A stretch of DNA of 64,000 bases from the NCBI GenBank assembly GCA_029990175.1, contig JARKIP010000028.1, positions 11,410,501-11,474,500 of the forward strand. Direction: 5' to 3'. A model generated the notes under the pieces. The model was not told the DNA's origin. It searched no databases and saw only the letters and a list, made by a program, of their open reading frames with translations. Shown here piece by piece: positions 1-10,496 of the stretch; position 1 is the first letter of the stretch; each line of letters starts with the position of its first letter. The stretch comes from Petunia secreta. Lineage: Eukaryota > Streptophyta > Magnoliopsida > Solanales > Solanaceae. Position numbers and translations under genes: made by a program.

Positions 1-404
1 AGCATCAAGTACTTGTTTATAGATGGATTAGTCAAATATATGTTATGACCAAAACGGCTAATATCAGTGAGACAAATTAAACCATTGAATGAACTCACAA
101 CAATGCAATTTAACATGCCAGGCAAGTCAAAGGGGACTCTTAATTCTGATTCATATCGAAAATTCTTTTCATTAAGCAAAGTGAATGTTTTTTCAGGCTT
201 ACTTTGGACAGGTACATAGAGAATGTAGTTTTTACCTGTTGCAACTGAGGTTTCCAAATGTTTCTTGATGAATTCTTGTTCTTTTATCAAGGAATACCAA
301 GTTTTGCATGCACCAAGGAACTTGATTAGTGCTTTAGCTGGGAGAAGTAAGAGAATGGTCATGATAATCTCAAAGGGTACAAATGGTAAAGATGGTACAT
401 CCAT
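1..404 (-). CDS. F-box protein, 3' part beyond the left edge of the window
   Basis: Read on the minus strand from an ATG at 404-402, the frame stays open for 134 codons to the window edge with no stop, so the C-terminal part is missing. Residues about 5-50 form an F-box: LPFVPFEIIMTILLLLP, then K-A-L-I-K-F-L-G-A-C-K-T-W-Y-S-L-I. This matches the family pattern of LP-x-EII-x-x-IL-x-LP followed by C-K-x-W-x-x-LI. Around residues 110-118 the stretch S-F-N-G-L-I-C-L resembles the start of the F-box-associated or kelch-type domain. F-box proteins are the substrate-choosing subunits of SCF (SKP1-cullin-F-box) ubiquitin ligases; the substrate here cannot be told. The start is supported by the F-box lying at the extreme N-terminus, as is usual, and by a TATA box about 240 bp upstream. 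I see no lesion in the visible part. Confidence 0.85.
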   Translation of the reverse strand, partial: MDVPSLPFVPFEIIMTILLLLPAKALIKFLGACKTWYSLIKEQEFIKKHLETSVATGKNYILYVPVQSKPEKTFTLLNEKNFRYESELRVPFDLPGMLNCIVVSSFNGLICLTDISRFGHNIYLTNPSINKYLM

Positions 405-557
405 TTTCTTTGAAAATTCACAAAAACAAAAGGTTTATAAAAGGTAGATTAATGATCACAAGGGATACAATAATTTTTTTACTAGGGTTTTCTTGCAGAA
501 ATATTCAGGCGAAGAAACTTAAGTTATATTCAGGCAAAGAACCTTAAATGACTGATC

Positions 558-624
558 GATGAAAGACACTTAGATTTTGTACTTAAATGACTGATGAAAG
601 ACACTTTGTACTGATGAAAGACAC
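558..624. repeat. Three short direct repeats in the F-box gene leader
   Basis: The 12-mer GATGAAAGACAC occurs at 558-569, 593-604 and 613-624, each time within ACTGATGAAAGACAC or a close variant. The related phrase 'ttttgtac' also recurs around it. The repeats lie between the probable transcription start and the ATG of the F-box gene, so they would be transcribed. No function is evident. Confidence 0.6.
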
Positions 625-639
625 AAAGGTTTTGTACTG

Positions 640-647
640 TATTTATA
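640..647 (-). promoter_or_regulatory. TATA box of the F-box gene
   Basis: On the minus strand this reads CTATAAATAC, a close match to the plant TATA consensus. It is the best such site between the F-box ATG and the repeats that begin near 800. It lies 236 bp upstream of the ATG, so transcription would start near 610 and leave a 5' leader of about 200 bases. Confidence 0.45.
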
Positions 648-799
648 GGAGGGAGTGGGGTTGTCATCAGATTTTTGTAATATGGCTTGTTTAACTTTAT
701 TAACCAGCAGATAAGAATGGTGTTATTACTAACAACCGAAATAATTTCAAATTTTAAATTTTGATGACCTGGTAAATTTATATTACGCTAAATTAAACG

Positions 800-1548
800 T
801 TTGAGATAAAATTGCATTTAGTTCACTTGTACTACACATTTGAGTTAGGTGGATACAGTACAAATTAAACAGTCCGACTTGTTTGTTTAGCGTATTATAA
901 AGGTGGTCAAATATAAAAAGGTTGTACTTCATGTCTATACCTCGTGAGGAACAATAGAGCTTATATCACCTTTGGAATTATCTGAATACCCCGTAAAATA
1001 TCTTTCTTTTTTGATTAAAAACAAAAAGAGAGAGGTCAGATTAAAATGGATATATACCTTCTTCATTTTCACATTTTTTTTATAAAAAGAAAAAAAGGGA
1101 TTAATTTTGTTTCCTGTTGTATTCATTAGAATCTTTTAATGATCAGAATTCAGGAAATTTGTTCTTTTAGTTCCAACGGAGAAGTTAACTGTAGCGAGCA
1201 GTAATGAACATTTTTAAAGACCTGTTATTATATATTGATCTTATCAGCCTCATAGATCTTGTCTTCTCTGTGAAAAGAAACTTCAAAAGTATGGTAGTGC
1301 CATGTTATAAGCTCCATTTTAGAAGGGCCTCAACTCTCAATCACTCAGTATAGTATCAATAATAGACTAAATAAATGAAGACAATACATAAAATCTAATG
1401 TTTAATAAAATGGCTGAACAATTTCAGGCGTAACTGAACTACTACAAAAGGGAAGCAAATTGGAATTAATTTAATTTTTTTTTCATTTACAAATATTTAT
1501 TTTAGTTATATCTTTTCATATGAAACTAGTAAACAAATAACATATGAG
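800..1548. repeat. Local segmental repeat, copy A, left part
   Basis: This block matches 5380-6423 and 8255-8850. Shared landmarks include 'caaatataaaaaggttgtac' (about 908-927, 5503-5522 and 8379-8398), 'ctcgtgaggaaca', 'cctgttgtatt' and 'cataaaatct'. Copies are alignable by eye with many substitutions and small gaps, so the duplication is old compared with the retroelements on the right. I see no coding sequence in it. Confidence 0.75.
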
Positions 1549-2489
1549 ATTTTTTTTGAGTAATTAATCATAAATGGAGCAATGTAGTCCTTGCTGATCT
1601 ACATGTTATGGAGGGCCAAACTAAATACTATACGTCGTAATAGAAATTGTGTCAACCCTTTTTTTTTCTGTGTAGTGTATACGTTCAATCATAAATTAAC
1701 TGGCTAGTTAATTAGAGTCGCTAAAGTTTCCTCCATATCCATTTGTTTAAAAAGAGAAGACAAAAATTGAACTAAAAATGCCTCAACAACTGATTAATTT
1801 TAACGATTGGTTATTTTTTTTAAATCTGAATTAACAAACTAATTAAGTACATAGGAAAAAGGGAAGGAAATCCTCCAAAACGAGAACAAAGGGAAAAAAG
1901 AACAACAGAAGCAAGAATAACTGACTAGGAGCTCGTTTAGATAAGCTTAAAGAGTTACTTAAAAGTATATTTGTGCCTTTAAGTAAAAAGTGGATGTTTG
2001 GTAACTGAAAAGATAAAATACTTATAAATACTTTTGTGCTTAAAAAAAATCAAAAGTTTCTCAAAAATTACTTATAATTAACTATTTATTTTTAAGCTAC
2101 TTAAAATAATCCCACCCAAACAGAGGGTGGAGTATTATCTTCTATAGAATTCACGCAATACTCTTAAGATTACACTTTGACTTTAGTAGCTTCCACCTTC
2201 CAGTCCACACGGATAACTATTCTCAAAAATTTGTTCACTGAGTCCAATTATTTTATATCCAAATATATATATATGTACACGAAATATTTATCTTATAATA
2301 CTATTTATTAAAAAAAAAAGAACTTAAACTTATGTGCAGTGAGATGTAAACTTGTTTATATACTAACAGTATAATATAGCGAAACATCATAGATTAATTA
2401 CCCTACTTTCGTGCTATAACTATATATCGGACTTCTTGTGAAAAATTACGTGTGCGTTGTATCATTGTATGTGTGTTCATCAATATAAT
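1549..2489. other. AT-rich interruption of copy A, no gene seen
   Basis: This stretch is present in copy A but absent from copy B, where the flanking blocks are nearly adjacent at 6423/6424. It therefore looks like inserted or independently retained DNA. About 1930-2120 may be a small MITE-like unit, because its ends ('ctcgtttagataagc' and 'cccacccaaacagag') are weakly inverted. No clear target duplication was found and no ORF of note is present. Confidence 0.35.
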
Positions 2490-2640
2490 GACCTATCTAG
2501 GCCTGGCAGCAAGTGAAGAGGAACAGTCATTTCTCAATGACCCATGCATACTCCAACCAGGCAAACTATACTTACCAGATTGATTGGCACCAAAAGCTGT
2601 TGGCATTGTTTTGCTAAAATTAACCAGCACAAAATAAGTC
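2490..2640. repeat. Local segmental repeat, copy A, middle part
   Basis: This block matches 6424-6600. The two share 'ctaggcct', 'gcaagtgaag', 'catactccaaccaggcaaac', 'accagattgattggcacc' and 'ttgctaaaattaaccagcac'. It has no visible coding capacity. Confidence 0.75.
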
Positions 2641-2723
2641 AAGTTCCATGGATTGTTACGCCATCCATATCAATTTATTTATCATGATTACTAATAATGA
2701 ATGTCTAAAAATATTTGTTATAG

Positions 2724-3061
2724 AATACAACAACAATAACATACCCAATGTAATCCCACAAGTGGGATCTGGGGAGGGTGAGATATACGCAGACTTTATC
2801 CCCACCAAAGTGGAAAGGTTGTTTCCAATAGACCCTTAGCTCAAAGAAAAAAAATAGAAACATGCTTGCAAAATAAGATGAAATAATCCATGCTAAAGAA
2901 AATACTATCAAGGAAACTACTTATATGTAAGGTAAACAGACAGAAGGCGATAAACAAAGTATATAAAAATAATACCAATCATATTAAGACATGACTCTCG
3001 CGGCTAACCTTCTATCCTACTCCTCGACCTCCATATTTTTCTATCAAGGGTCATGTCCTTG
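2724..3061 (-). mobile_element. 5'-truncated RTE-type LINE, 3' end
   Basis: Read on the minus strand from about 3061, the sequence encodes the last residues of an RTE-type LINE reverse transcriptase, D-M-T-L-D-R-K-I-W-R-S-R-S-R-I-E-G, followed by a stop. A 3' UTR of about 260 bases follows and finishes in a short TTG-type repeat at 2724-2740. The tail (GTCTATTGGAAACAACC, CTGCGTATATCTCACC, CACTTGTGGGATTACA) is the one widely shared between plant RTE LINEs and Au-type SINEs. Because coding sequence precedes it, this copy is a truncated LINE, not a SINE. It sits inside copy A of the local repeat and is absent from copy B. The target duplication was not resolved. Confidence 0.7.
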
Positions 3062-3714
3062 GTAGTATGGCCATACAAAAAGAGAATTAATTATTTTCTC
3101 CTCACTTTGTCATTGGTATTAATTGATGTAGAAAGTAAACTTTAGAGTGAGTATTTATTGAAGAAAGATTAATATGGTGGAAGATTAAGGATATAAATAA
3201 GGGTAAACTATCATTAATATTTTTTTAATGAGCGTATAAAAGAAAAATATGATAAATAAATTGAGACAGATGCGGTGCAACTTTTGGGGTAGCGAATGCT
3301 CTAAATACAAAACCTTCCATAAGGAGTGGTTTTGCAAGGCTGCCCCATTTAACAATATTTTTGTATACCCTTATGTTGGCAGAGGGCCAAGACTTCAAGA
3401 CACAAATTTATAAGTGTTGGATACATGAAGAGAACACTTACAATTCAGTGCTGGCAAATGTTGCCTTTTGACAACACGTCAGGGGCAAGTATTGGCAAAT
3501 AGAGAGGGGTCAAAGGGCAAGTCTTGGCCCGTGCCAAGAGATTGACAAAGGCATTTTCGTTTAGAATTTTTTTTATTAAACTTAACGAAGACATTTTTGC
3601 AAAACTCTTTTAAGTACGGGCAAAAAGGAAAGCAATTGCTTATAGTGTCATATTTCTGCAAAAGGCCCTCTAAATATGCTGTAATGTATAGAACACATCC
3701 GTAAAAATTTTTGC
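3062..3714. other. Intergenic DNA, no gene seen
   Basis: This stretch is AT-rich with scattered short ORFs that have no recognisable motifs. The phrase 'tagcgaatgctc' near 3291-3302 recurs near 6728-6739 and marks continuing homology between local copies A and B. The remainder is not shared with copy B and I see nothing else in it. Confidence 0.4.
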
Positions 3715-4235
3715 TCGCAACCTGTTTGCAGGGGTAAGTGCACGAAAGGCCACTTTTGTCACTGGTCTTTGGGCACAGGCTACTAATACCAAAATATTTA
3801 ATTTGTGGCCACTTTCACTTAAAAGATAGAACTTCAGTCCAGAGCCCTGAATTGAAGTTCAGTCCTTAAAGATAGAACTTCAGTCCAGGGCCATGTTGAC
3901 TGAATTTCAGTCCTTAAAGATAGAACTTCAGTCCAGGGCCCATATGGATTGAAGTTCAGTCCTTAAAGATAGAACTTTAGTCCAGGGCCATATTGACTGA
4001 AGTTCAGTCCTTAAAGATAGAACTTAAGTCCAGGGCCATATGGATTGAAGTTCAGTCTTTAAAGATAGAACTTCAGTCCAGGGCCCTATGGACAGAACTT
4101 CAGTCAATGATCAGAACTTAAGTCAATGCTTATTTAGTAAAGGCCCGAAAGTGGCCTCTAGTGTAAGACCAAAGAAAATAGTTGCCTCAAACTAAATACC
4201 GGTATTAAAGTGGCCGCTGGGAGAAATTTTTACCT
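3715..4235. repeat. Unclassified repeat unit carrying a minisatellite
   Basis: The block opens with 'ggggtaagtgcacgaaaggccacttttg' type sequence near 3731 and closes with 'aaagtggccgctggg' near 4207-4221, so 'ggccacttt' and 'aaagtggcc' bracket it as loose inverted ends. The opening resembles the starts of the repeats at 7526 and 8932, which suggests one dispersed non-autonomous family. It carries the 48-bp minisatellite. No transposase or clear target duplication is visible. Confidence 0.45.
3824..4110. repeat. 48-bp minisatellite of hairpin-forming units
   Basis: The motif AGATAGAACTT recurs at about 3824, 3870, 3918, 3967, 4015 and 4063, giving spacings of 46-49 bp and six copies. Within a unit, GAACTTCAGTC faces GACTGAAGTTC across roughly 12 bases ('cagggccatatt'), an inverted repeat of up to 11 bp. 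Individual copies have one to three mismatches in the stem. Confidence 0.85.
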
Positions 4236-4279
4236 CTTTGCACCATGCTAATTGAATTCTAGCCAGCAATGCAAAATTG

Positions 4280-4545
4280 TTTGAAAACTAGCAATCTTTG
4301 GAAAAAGTCTCAATATTTTATACTGTTTATACTGAGACTTTTGAACTAACATGTTCAAAATACTGGGATCACTTAAACACTAATCTCAGTATAAAGTACT
4401 GGGACTTTAAACACTTTGAATATGTTAGTTTAAAGTCCCAGTAAAGCTCCAGGGACGTTGAACATGAATCACAGCATAAAATAATGAGACTTTGAATATA
4501 TTAGTTCAAATTTCCAGTATAAAATATTGAGACTAGTCAGGGATG
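4280..4545. repeat. Dispersed repeat with 'CAGTATAAAATACTGGGACTTT' type subrepeats
   Basis: Phrases such as 'agtataaa.tactgggact', 'gaatat.ttagttcaaa' and 'ccagtataaaatattgagac' recur several times in both orientations. The same family appears at 15640-15900, and the flanking 3' sequence ('tagctatttctcaatt' against 'ggctttttctcaat') also matches. It is probably a non-autonomous element, but termini and target duplications were not resolved. Confidence 0.5.
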
Positions 4546-4689
4546 TTTGCCAACGCTAATGAAGAGTAAGTGTGTGTGCAGATTTTTAGCTATTTCTCAA
4601 TTAATTTTGAAACGGTAGATAAAATTTACTTAGGGCGTCCAAAATTGGCTAGTTATCAAAATTTCACAAGAAGTCCGATAAACTTTAGC

Positions 4690-5350
4690 CCAATAATAAT
4701 TACTGATGTCTCACAAAATTTAGAGAGTAATTGAAACAAAAATCCACTATGGTTTATTGTGATTATAATACATTAAAACTCGTCATCAGCAGCTCGAAGA
4801 TTGCTTTTGAGTGTGAAATTTGAAGATATAACTGGCGATTCTATTTCTTCTTTTGTATCAGTACTAAGAAGATGGAGAACAATTGGTTATGCTTCTTCCT
4901 TTCGCATTATAATTATTAGTTGAAGTTGTTGTGCACCTAGTTCACTACCTTTCTTTGATTCATTCGTCACTCACAAATCTAAATAGTAGGAGTAGTTCTT
5001 AGTAAGAATTCAGTAATACACACAGTTTATTCGTTCCCAAAATAAACATCGATCTATCACATATATATCCATAATAACCAAAATGGTGTGTGCAGACGTC
5101 CATGATGGGAATTTATCGTGGTTACGTTGGACGAGGACGTCCATCTTGATTGTATTTTTGCCAACTACATAGGCTTTAATTTGTCGTATGGAAATAGAGT
5201 AGCCGAAGAGAGTAAAGTAACTTTTTAGATAATTCAGAGTTTCACACTAATAGTTGGGTAAACCCAACCAAAAGGTGCAACACATAGAGAAAGGAAAACA
5301 AGCTAGCAAAGCCCGACTACAAGTCTTGCTAATTCAACTTCGAAGGAGCT
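4690..5350. repeat. Local segmental repeat, copy A, right part
   Basis: This block matches 6780-7400 and, in its second half, 7990-8245. Shared landmarks are 'attgcttttga.tgtgaaatt', 'taactggcgat', 'gaggacgtccatct', 'cataggctttaatttgtcg' and 'gggtaaacccaacc'. It is followed directly by copy B left (5380), so copies A and B are in tandem. Confidence 0.75.
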
Positions 5351-5379
5351 TTCAATTTATAATGGAAAAATGACAGTAG

Positions 5380-6423
5380 CTCTATACAAAGTGAAATTTG
5401 AGATAGAATCACATTTAGTTCAGTTGTAATATACATCTGAATTACGCAGATACAGTACAAACAGTAAAACTGACTTGTTTGTTTAACGTATCGTAAAGAA
5501 GTCAAATATAAAAAGGTTGTACTTCATGTCTATGCCTCGTGAGGAACAACTCTATAACTTTTGAAATTATATGAGTATATCCCATGAAATGTATTTTTAA
5601 AAAAAAAAAAAAACAACCAAAAATAGAGGTCAGATTAAAATGGATAACTTCGTCATTTTTCACATCTTTTTTGCAAAAAGAAAAAGGGGATCAACTTTGT
5701 TCCCTGTTGTATTATTCATTAGAATCTTTTAATGATTAGAATTCATGAAATTTGTTCTTTTAGTTCCAACAGATGAGTTAGCTACATATGCCTATGGCTA
5801 GGAGTAACGGAAATTTGTAAAAGCCTGTGATTGTATATTGATCTTATTAATTAGCCTCATAGATCTTGTCTTCTCTTTGAAAAGAAACTTCAAAAATTTG
5901 CCATGTTATAAGCTCCAAGTTAGAAGGGTCTGATCACTCATTGAAGTATCAATAATAAATTAAATAACTGAAGAAAATACATAAAATCTACTCCCTCTGT
6001 CCCAATTTATGTGGCACTTTTCGCTTTTCGAGATTCAAACTGCATGAACTTTGACCAACATTTCAAGACGTATTTTTTCACCAAAATAATATGAGAAAAG
6101 TTGTAACTTAAAGTACGTTTCAAGTAGTTTTCAAAAATATAAATTTTAATATTAAAATATTGAGTTAATCTAATCCAATTTAACTTCAAAGTTTAGTCAA
6201 ATTGACTCTCGAAAAGCGAAAAGTGCCACATAAATTGGGACGGAGGGAGTAATGTTTAATAAAATGGCTAAATAATTCCAGGCATAACTGAACTACTACA
6301 AAAGGGAAGCATAGTGGAATATATTGATATGTGTTACTTTATTAATTTAATTTTGTTGTCATTTATCAATGTTATTTTAGTTATATAACCCTTTTTCACG
6401 AGACTAATAAACAATCAACATAT
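5380..6423. repeat. Local segmental repeat, copy B, left part
   Basis: This is homologous to 800-1548. It differs mainly by a 259-bp Stowaway-like MITE at 5991-6249, inserted at a TA that is still empty in copy A. Confidence 0.75.
5991..6249. mobile_element. Stowaway-like (Tc1/mariner) MITE
   Basis: The ends are CTCCCTCTGTCCCAATTTAT and its near-perfect inverse finishing GGGACGGAGGGAG. The inverted repeats run on through 'gtggcacttttcgctttt', giving a terminal stem of roughly 40 bp. The element is flanked by TA on each side (5989-5990 and 6250-6251), the standard Tc1/mariner target duplication. It has no coding capacity. The paralogous site at 1396-1397 has a single TA and no element. Confidence 0.9.
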
Positions 6424-6600
6424 GACCTGCCTAGGCCTAGCCGCCTAGCAGCAAGTGAAGTAAGAGATCTGTCATTTCACAATGACTCATATATATGCAT
6501 ACTCCAACCAGGCAAACTATCCTTACCAGATTGATTGGCACCAAAAGCTGTTGATATTGTTTTGCTAAAATTAACCAGCACAATCATCAGTCAACTTCTA
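6424..6600. repeat. Local segmental repeat, copy B, middle part
   Basis: This is homologous to 2490-2640. In copy B it directly follows the left part, which suggests that copy B is nearer the original layout here. Confidence 0.7.
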
Positions 6601-6779
6601 TAACTACATATATCCTTTTGGTTTGGTTGGTACATTGGAACTTGACGAACCAGTTTTTTAGAGAGATGTCGTTCATCTATGTATATATGGTGTGTCTATT
6701 GATTGTTAGTACATGCAACTTTTGGCGTAGCGAATGCTCAAAAGTTGCTATCATAGAACAAGTTCAACAATTATTGGGC

Positions 6780-7400
6780 CAAATAAATACTCTCGTCTCA
6801 CGATTTTTCGGGAGTAATTGGAACAAAAATTCACTACGGGGTAATTATTGTGACTATAGTCTATAATAGGTACAATAAAACTCGTTGTACATACGTCCCT
6901 TACTTTATAATTCGAATTCGTTTCTATTAATTGTGTCCAGGCCATTTATGTAGGTGTTTACACATATCACTAGCAGCTCAAGATTGCTTTTGAATGTGAA
7001 ATTGAAGATAAAACTGGCGATTATCTATTTCTTCCTTCATATTAAAATTAAGAAGATGAGAACAATTGATTATGCTTCTTCATTTCGCATTATAATTATT
7101 AGTACCTTTCTTCGATTCATTCGCCACTCACAAATCTTAATAGTTCTAAGTAAGAATTCAGCAATAGCATGTTTTATTCATTCCGAAATAAACATCGACT
7201 AGTCACATATGTAACCTCCATATATAATAACCAAAATTGGTGTGTGCAAACGTGCTTGATGGGAATGTATATCGTGGTTACGTTTGAAGAGGTTGTCCAT
7301 CTGATTATTTTGTTTGTTACCTATACATAGGCTTTAATTTGTCGATGGAAGTAGAGTAGCCGAAGAGGGTATTGCAACTTCTCAGAACTTCACGCAAGCA
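6780..7400. repeat. Local segmental repeat, copy B, right part
   Basis: This is homologous to 4690-5220. It carries small indels relative to copy A and ends before the 'gggtaaacccaacc' stretch found in copies A and C. Confidence 0.65.
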
Positions 7401-7525
7401 AGGGGTGCAGCAGACACTGATGTGGATGAAGAGGAAGCACTGGCAAAAAGAAACTTTAGTCACATTTGGGGTGTAATAACATATAATACTTGGAGAGCTA
7501 GGAATTGAAAATTGTACGGGGTAGT

Positions 7526-7789
7526 GTATTTATCAACCAACTATAGGCACATCTTTGAAAGGGGTGAATTGCACGAATAGCTACTTTTGCATGGGTTCTT
7601 ACAGTTTCAGCTACTTATAAGTTATAAGCACGCCTTTGCAAAGACTGATCATGTTGCCTATCTTCATACTATCGGGGTTGAAGCTCAAACTAAGTTAAGC
7701 TAACTTAAACTTTAACCCCTTTGGTGTAAAGATGAAATATTCTATTTTTCTTTTTCTTTTTGCTCAACTTCAAACCAAAAGTAGAGGTA
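7526..7789. repeat. Dispersed repeat, first copy
   Basis: This matches 8932-9190 at roughly three quarters of positions by eye. Both open with 'caacca.ctata.gcacatctttgaaag', pass through 'cttttgcatgggttct', 'ctttgcaaagact' and 'aagttaagctaac', and end near 'caaaag'. It is probably a non-autonomous element. The same opening is seen near 3731. Confidence 0.55.
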
Positions 7790-7989
7790 TCAAAATGGGC
7801 TGGCCCGGGCCCTATGTCTCGGGCATTCTGCATTCTTGTAACTCAGGCGGCTGCAACTTACAGCTCGGGCAGTTTACAATTTCGGACCCTATCTTTGGTA
7901 TCTTTGATATAATTCCTATGGCTATTACCCCGAGCTTCACGCTTCAATCACACCACGTGTACGAGCAAGAATTTCACCAATATAGTGGT
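7790..7989. other. Short GC-richer stretch of unknown origin
   Basis: The stretch begins with 'gggctggcccgggcc', a small palindrome, and is richer in G and C than its surroundings. An open frame on the plus strand spans 7732-7998, but its residues show no motif and it crosses into two neighbouring repeats. I do not call it a gene. Confidence 0.3.
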
Positions 7990-8245
7990 TCCGGTTGACG
8001 AGGACGTCCATCTGATTGTTTTGTTTGCTAACTACATAGGCTTTAATTTGTCGTATGGAAATATAGTTGCCGAAGAGAGTACGCTGTAACTTTTTTGATA
8101 ATTCACACCAATAGTTGGGTAAACCCAACCTAAAGGTGCAACACACATATAGGAAGGAAAACAAGCTAGGCTAGCAGTAGCAAAAGCCCGACTACAAATC
8201 TTGCTAATTCAACTTCGAAGGAGATTTCAATTTTATGATAAAGAA
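7990..8245. repeat. Local segmental repeat, copy C, right part
   Basis: This is homologous to 5110-5350, including 'gacgaggacgtccatct', 'gggtaaacccaacc' and 'gcccgactaca'. Copy C left follows at 8255, repeating the tandem order seen between copies A and B. Confidence 0.7.
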
Positions 8246-8254
8246 TTGATAGAA

Positions 8255-8850
8255 GTTCTATACAGAGTGAAATTTGAGATAAAATTGTTATATAGTTCAG
8301 TTGTACTACCCATCTGAGTTACGTAGATACAGTACAAACAGTAAAGCTGACTTGTTTGTTTAACATATCGTAAAGATGTCAAATATAAAAAGGTTGTACT
8401 TCATATCTACGTCTCGTGAGGAACAGATGAACTTATATAACCTTTGGAATTATCTGAGTATCCCATGAAATATTTTTTTGTTTTTAAAATATGAGGTCGG
8501 ATTAAAATGGATACCTTCTTCATTTTCACATTTTTTATAAAAAGAAAAAGGGAATCAACTTTGTTTCCTGTTGTATTATTCATTAGAATCTTTTAATGAT
8601 CATTAGAATTCATGAAACTTGTTCTTTTAGTTCCAACAGATAAGTTAGCTATGCCTATAGAGTAATGGAACTTTGTAAAAGCCTGTGATTATATATGGAT
8701 CTTGTTAGCCTCATAGATCTTGTCTTCTCTTTGAAAAGAAACTTCAAAAATTTGCCAAACTAAATGCTCCAAGTTAGAAGGGTCTGAATCACTCAGAGTA
8801 GTATCAATAATAAATTAAATAAATGTAGACACTACATAAAAGCTGATGTT
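8255..8850. repeat. Local segmental repeat, copy C, left part
   Basis: This is homologous to 800-1400 and 5385-5990. It breaks off just past the position where copy B carries its MITE; the equivalent site here has also mutated ('aaaagctgatg'). Confidence 0.7.
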
Positions 8851-8931
8851 TAATAGAGTGGCTAACATTTTAGTAATACTTTGTACAAGAGAATCTTGAA
8901 TCAACATTTCATGTGTTCTAAGCTGAACAGG

Positions 8932-9190
8932 AATTCAACCAGCTATACGCACACCTTTGAAAGGGGGGGAAGTGCACATATAGTCACTTTTGCATGGGTT
9001 CTCACATTTTCACCTACTTATCGGTAAATCTTTGCAAAGACTGGTCATTTTGCCTATCTTCAGTCCATTGAGAATGAAGTTCAAGCTAAGTTAAGCTAAC
9101 TTTAATCCCTTTGGTCTAAAGATGAAATATGCTATTTCTCTTCTCTTTTTTTTTTTTTTACTTTTTGCTCGACATCAAAATCAAAAGGTT
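8932..9190. repeat. Dispersed repeat, second copy
   Basis: This is partner to 7526-7789. The two copies differ in a T-rich run near 9145 and by small indels. No target duplication was recognised. The next 260 bases up to the MITE at 9452 are AT-rich with nothing recognisable. Confidence 0.55.
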
Positions 9191-9451
9191 TGATTTTGAT
9201 TTAAAGTTGACCCCTACTTCACACTTTTGATCTAAATTTGATTAATTTTCAGAACAAAGATATTCAGTTTCAACCCTAATGGTTTCAATGTGGGTGGTTA
9301 TACTTGCAAATAATTTTTAAAATATGGCTAAAAATGTATTGCTTAGGTAAAATTACCTGTCCAGTTAAATTCTTACAATAAGAAACCTCACCAGAACTAG
9401 AGGAACGAAACAAATCCTCAAAAAAGATGGAAGAGAGCAGATTGTTTAATA

Positions 9452-9737
9452 CTTCATCCGTCCCATTTAATGTGACAAACTTTTTTTTTTATTTGTCCAA
9501 AAAAAATGACACACTTTCTTATTTGACAAAATTAAGTAACAATTTTTCTATTTTATTCTAATCTTGTTGGACCCTGCTTACAATAAAAGCTACCAAAAAC
9601 GTTTTAATTACTCAAATCTTCTCTCATACTTTTTCTTTACATTTTAAAAGGATAATTTTGAAACTTTACAAGGTCAATTTTTATTTCTTAAACGTTGTGC
9701 AAAGTCAAAATAGTCACATAAATTGAGACGGATGGAG
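9452..9737. mobile_element. Second Stowaway-like MITE, diverged
   Basis: Inverted ends begin CTTCATCCGTCCCATTTAAT and finish with the complementary AAATTGAGACGGATGGAG, flanked by TA (9450-9451 and 9738-9739). The ends and size relate it to the MITE at 5991. Internal sequence is T/A-rich and non-coding, and the mismatched ends suggest an older insertion. Confidence 0.8.
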
Positions 9738-10496
9738 TATTTCATTTCAGTGGGACGCCATGTAGCAACACAGAGAAGAATACATGTATACAAAAAGATA
9801 AAAAGAAAATGGATAGACTATATCGAGGATATCTCCACTGATCCAACTTTGATTTATAATCTCCCAAGACACTGAAACTGTGTCCCCAACCCACCCGATT
9901 ATGAAATCAAAAAGTTGATTAAGCATACATCACCACTATTAGTTGTTGAAGCTTTGCCGCAATAACATATATATATGAGTTGTCTGGTTGGACGAGGACT
10001 ACCTATCATCCACGTTGGTTGACAAAATCTTTGGTTGATTCAGAAATTCTGAAGATTAATTTAAAAGAATTCCACAAAAAGTAAAGAGAATTAGCTAGGC
10101 TACGCAATATACCTAAAGTATAACGCCATTAATTGATCAACCAGTGCAACTCATTACTAGTATTAATTGTCATGCTGCAGATGACTTCAAAGTAATTACA
10201 GTTCAGCTATTCTATCAGCTCAAAAAGCATTAGCATCTCTATATAAGCTCCATCTCAATATTTTTTTAAGAAAGTGTTTTTGCACCTAAAATGAGTGACG
10301 AATATCAGTGAGCTGACATTACTCTTGGTTAATCAATATCATTCTTCAATGTTTACAATGATAAAAGAAAACAGCATGGAAACTTGCTATTGACTCGATG
10401 TAAATGTAGAGCGAGATAATTAGATCCCATACAACTTGGAACTGGGCTGAGAAACTTTGAGCTATGAGCCTCTCATGTCTTCCTTTCAGACGTGGC
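9738..10496. other. Region downstream of the PPR gene
   Basis: This is AT-rich DNA without a recognisable gene. It includes the 3' UTR of the PPR transcript on the minus strand just below 10497, but I could not fix a poly-A signal with confidence. 'tggttggacgaggac' near 9984 faintly echoes the local segmental repeat. Confidence 0.4.

Noticed and set aside
2724..2860. A free-standing Au-type SINE
   Set aside because: The upstream sequence on the same strand codes for the end of an RTE reverse transcriptase, so the shared tail belongs to a truncated LINE.
7732..7998. An 88-codon plus-strand frame as a small gene
   Set aside because: It crosses from one dispersed repeat into another and shows no motif or codon pattern.
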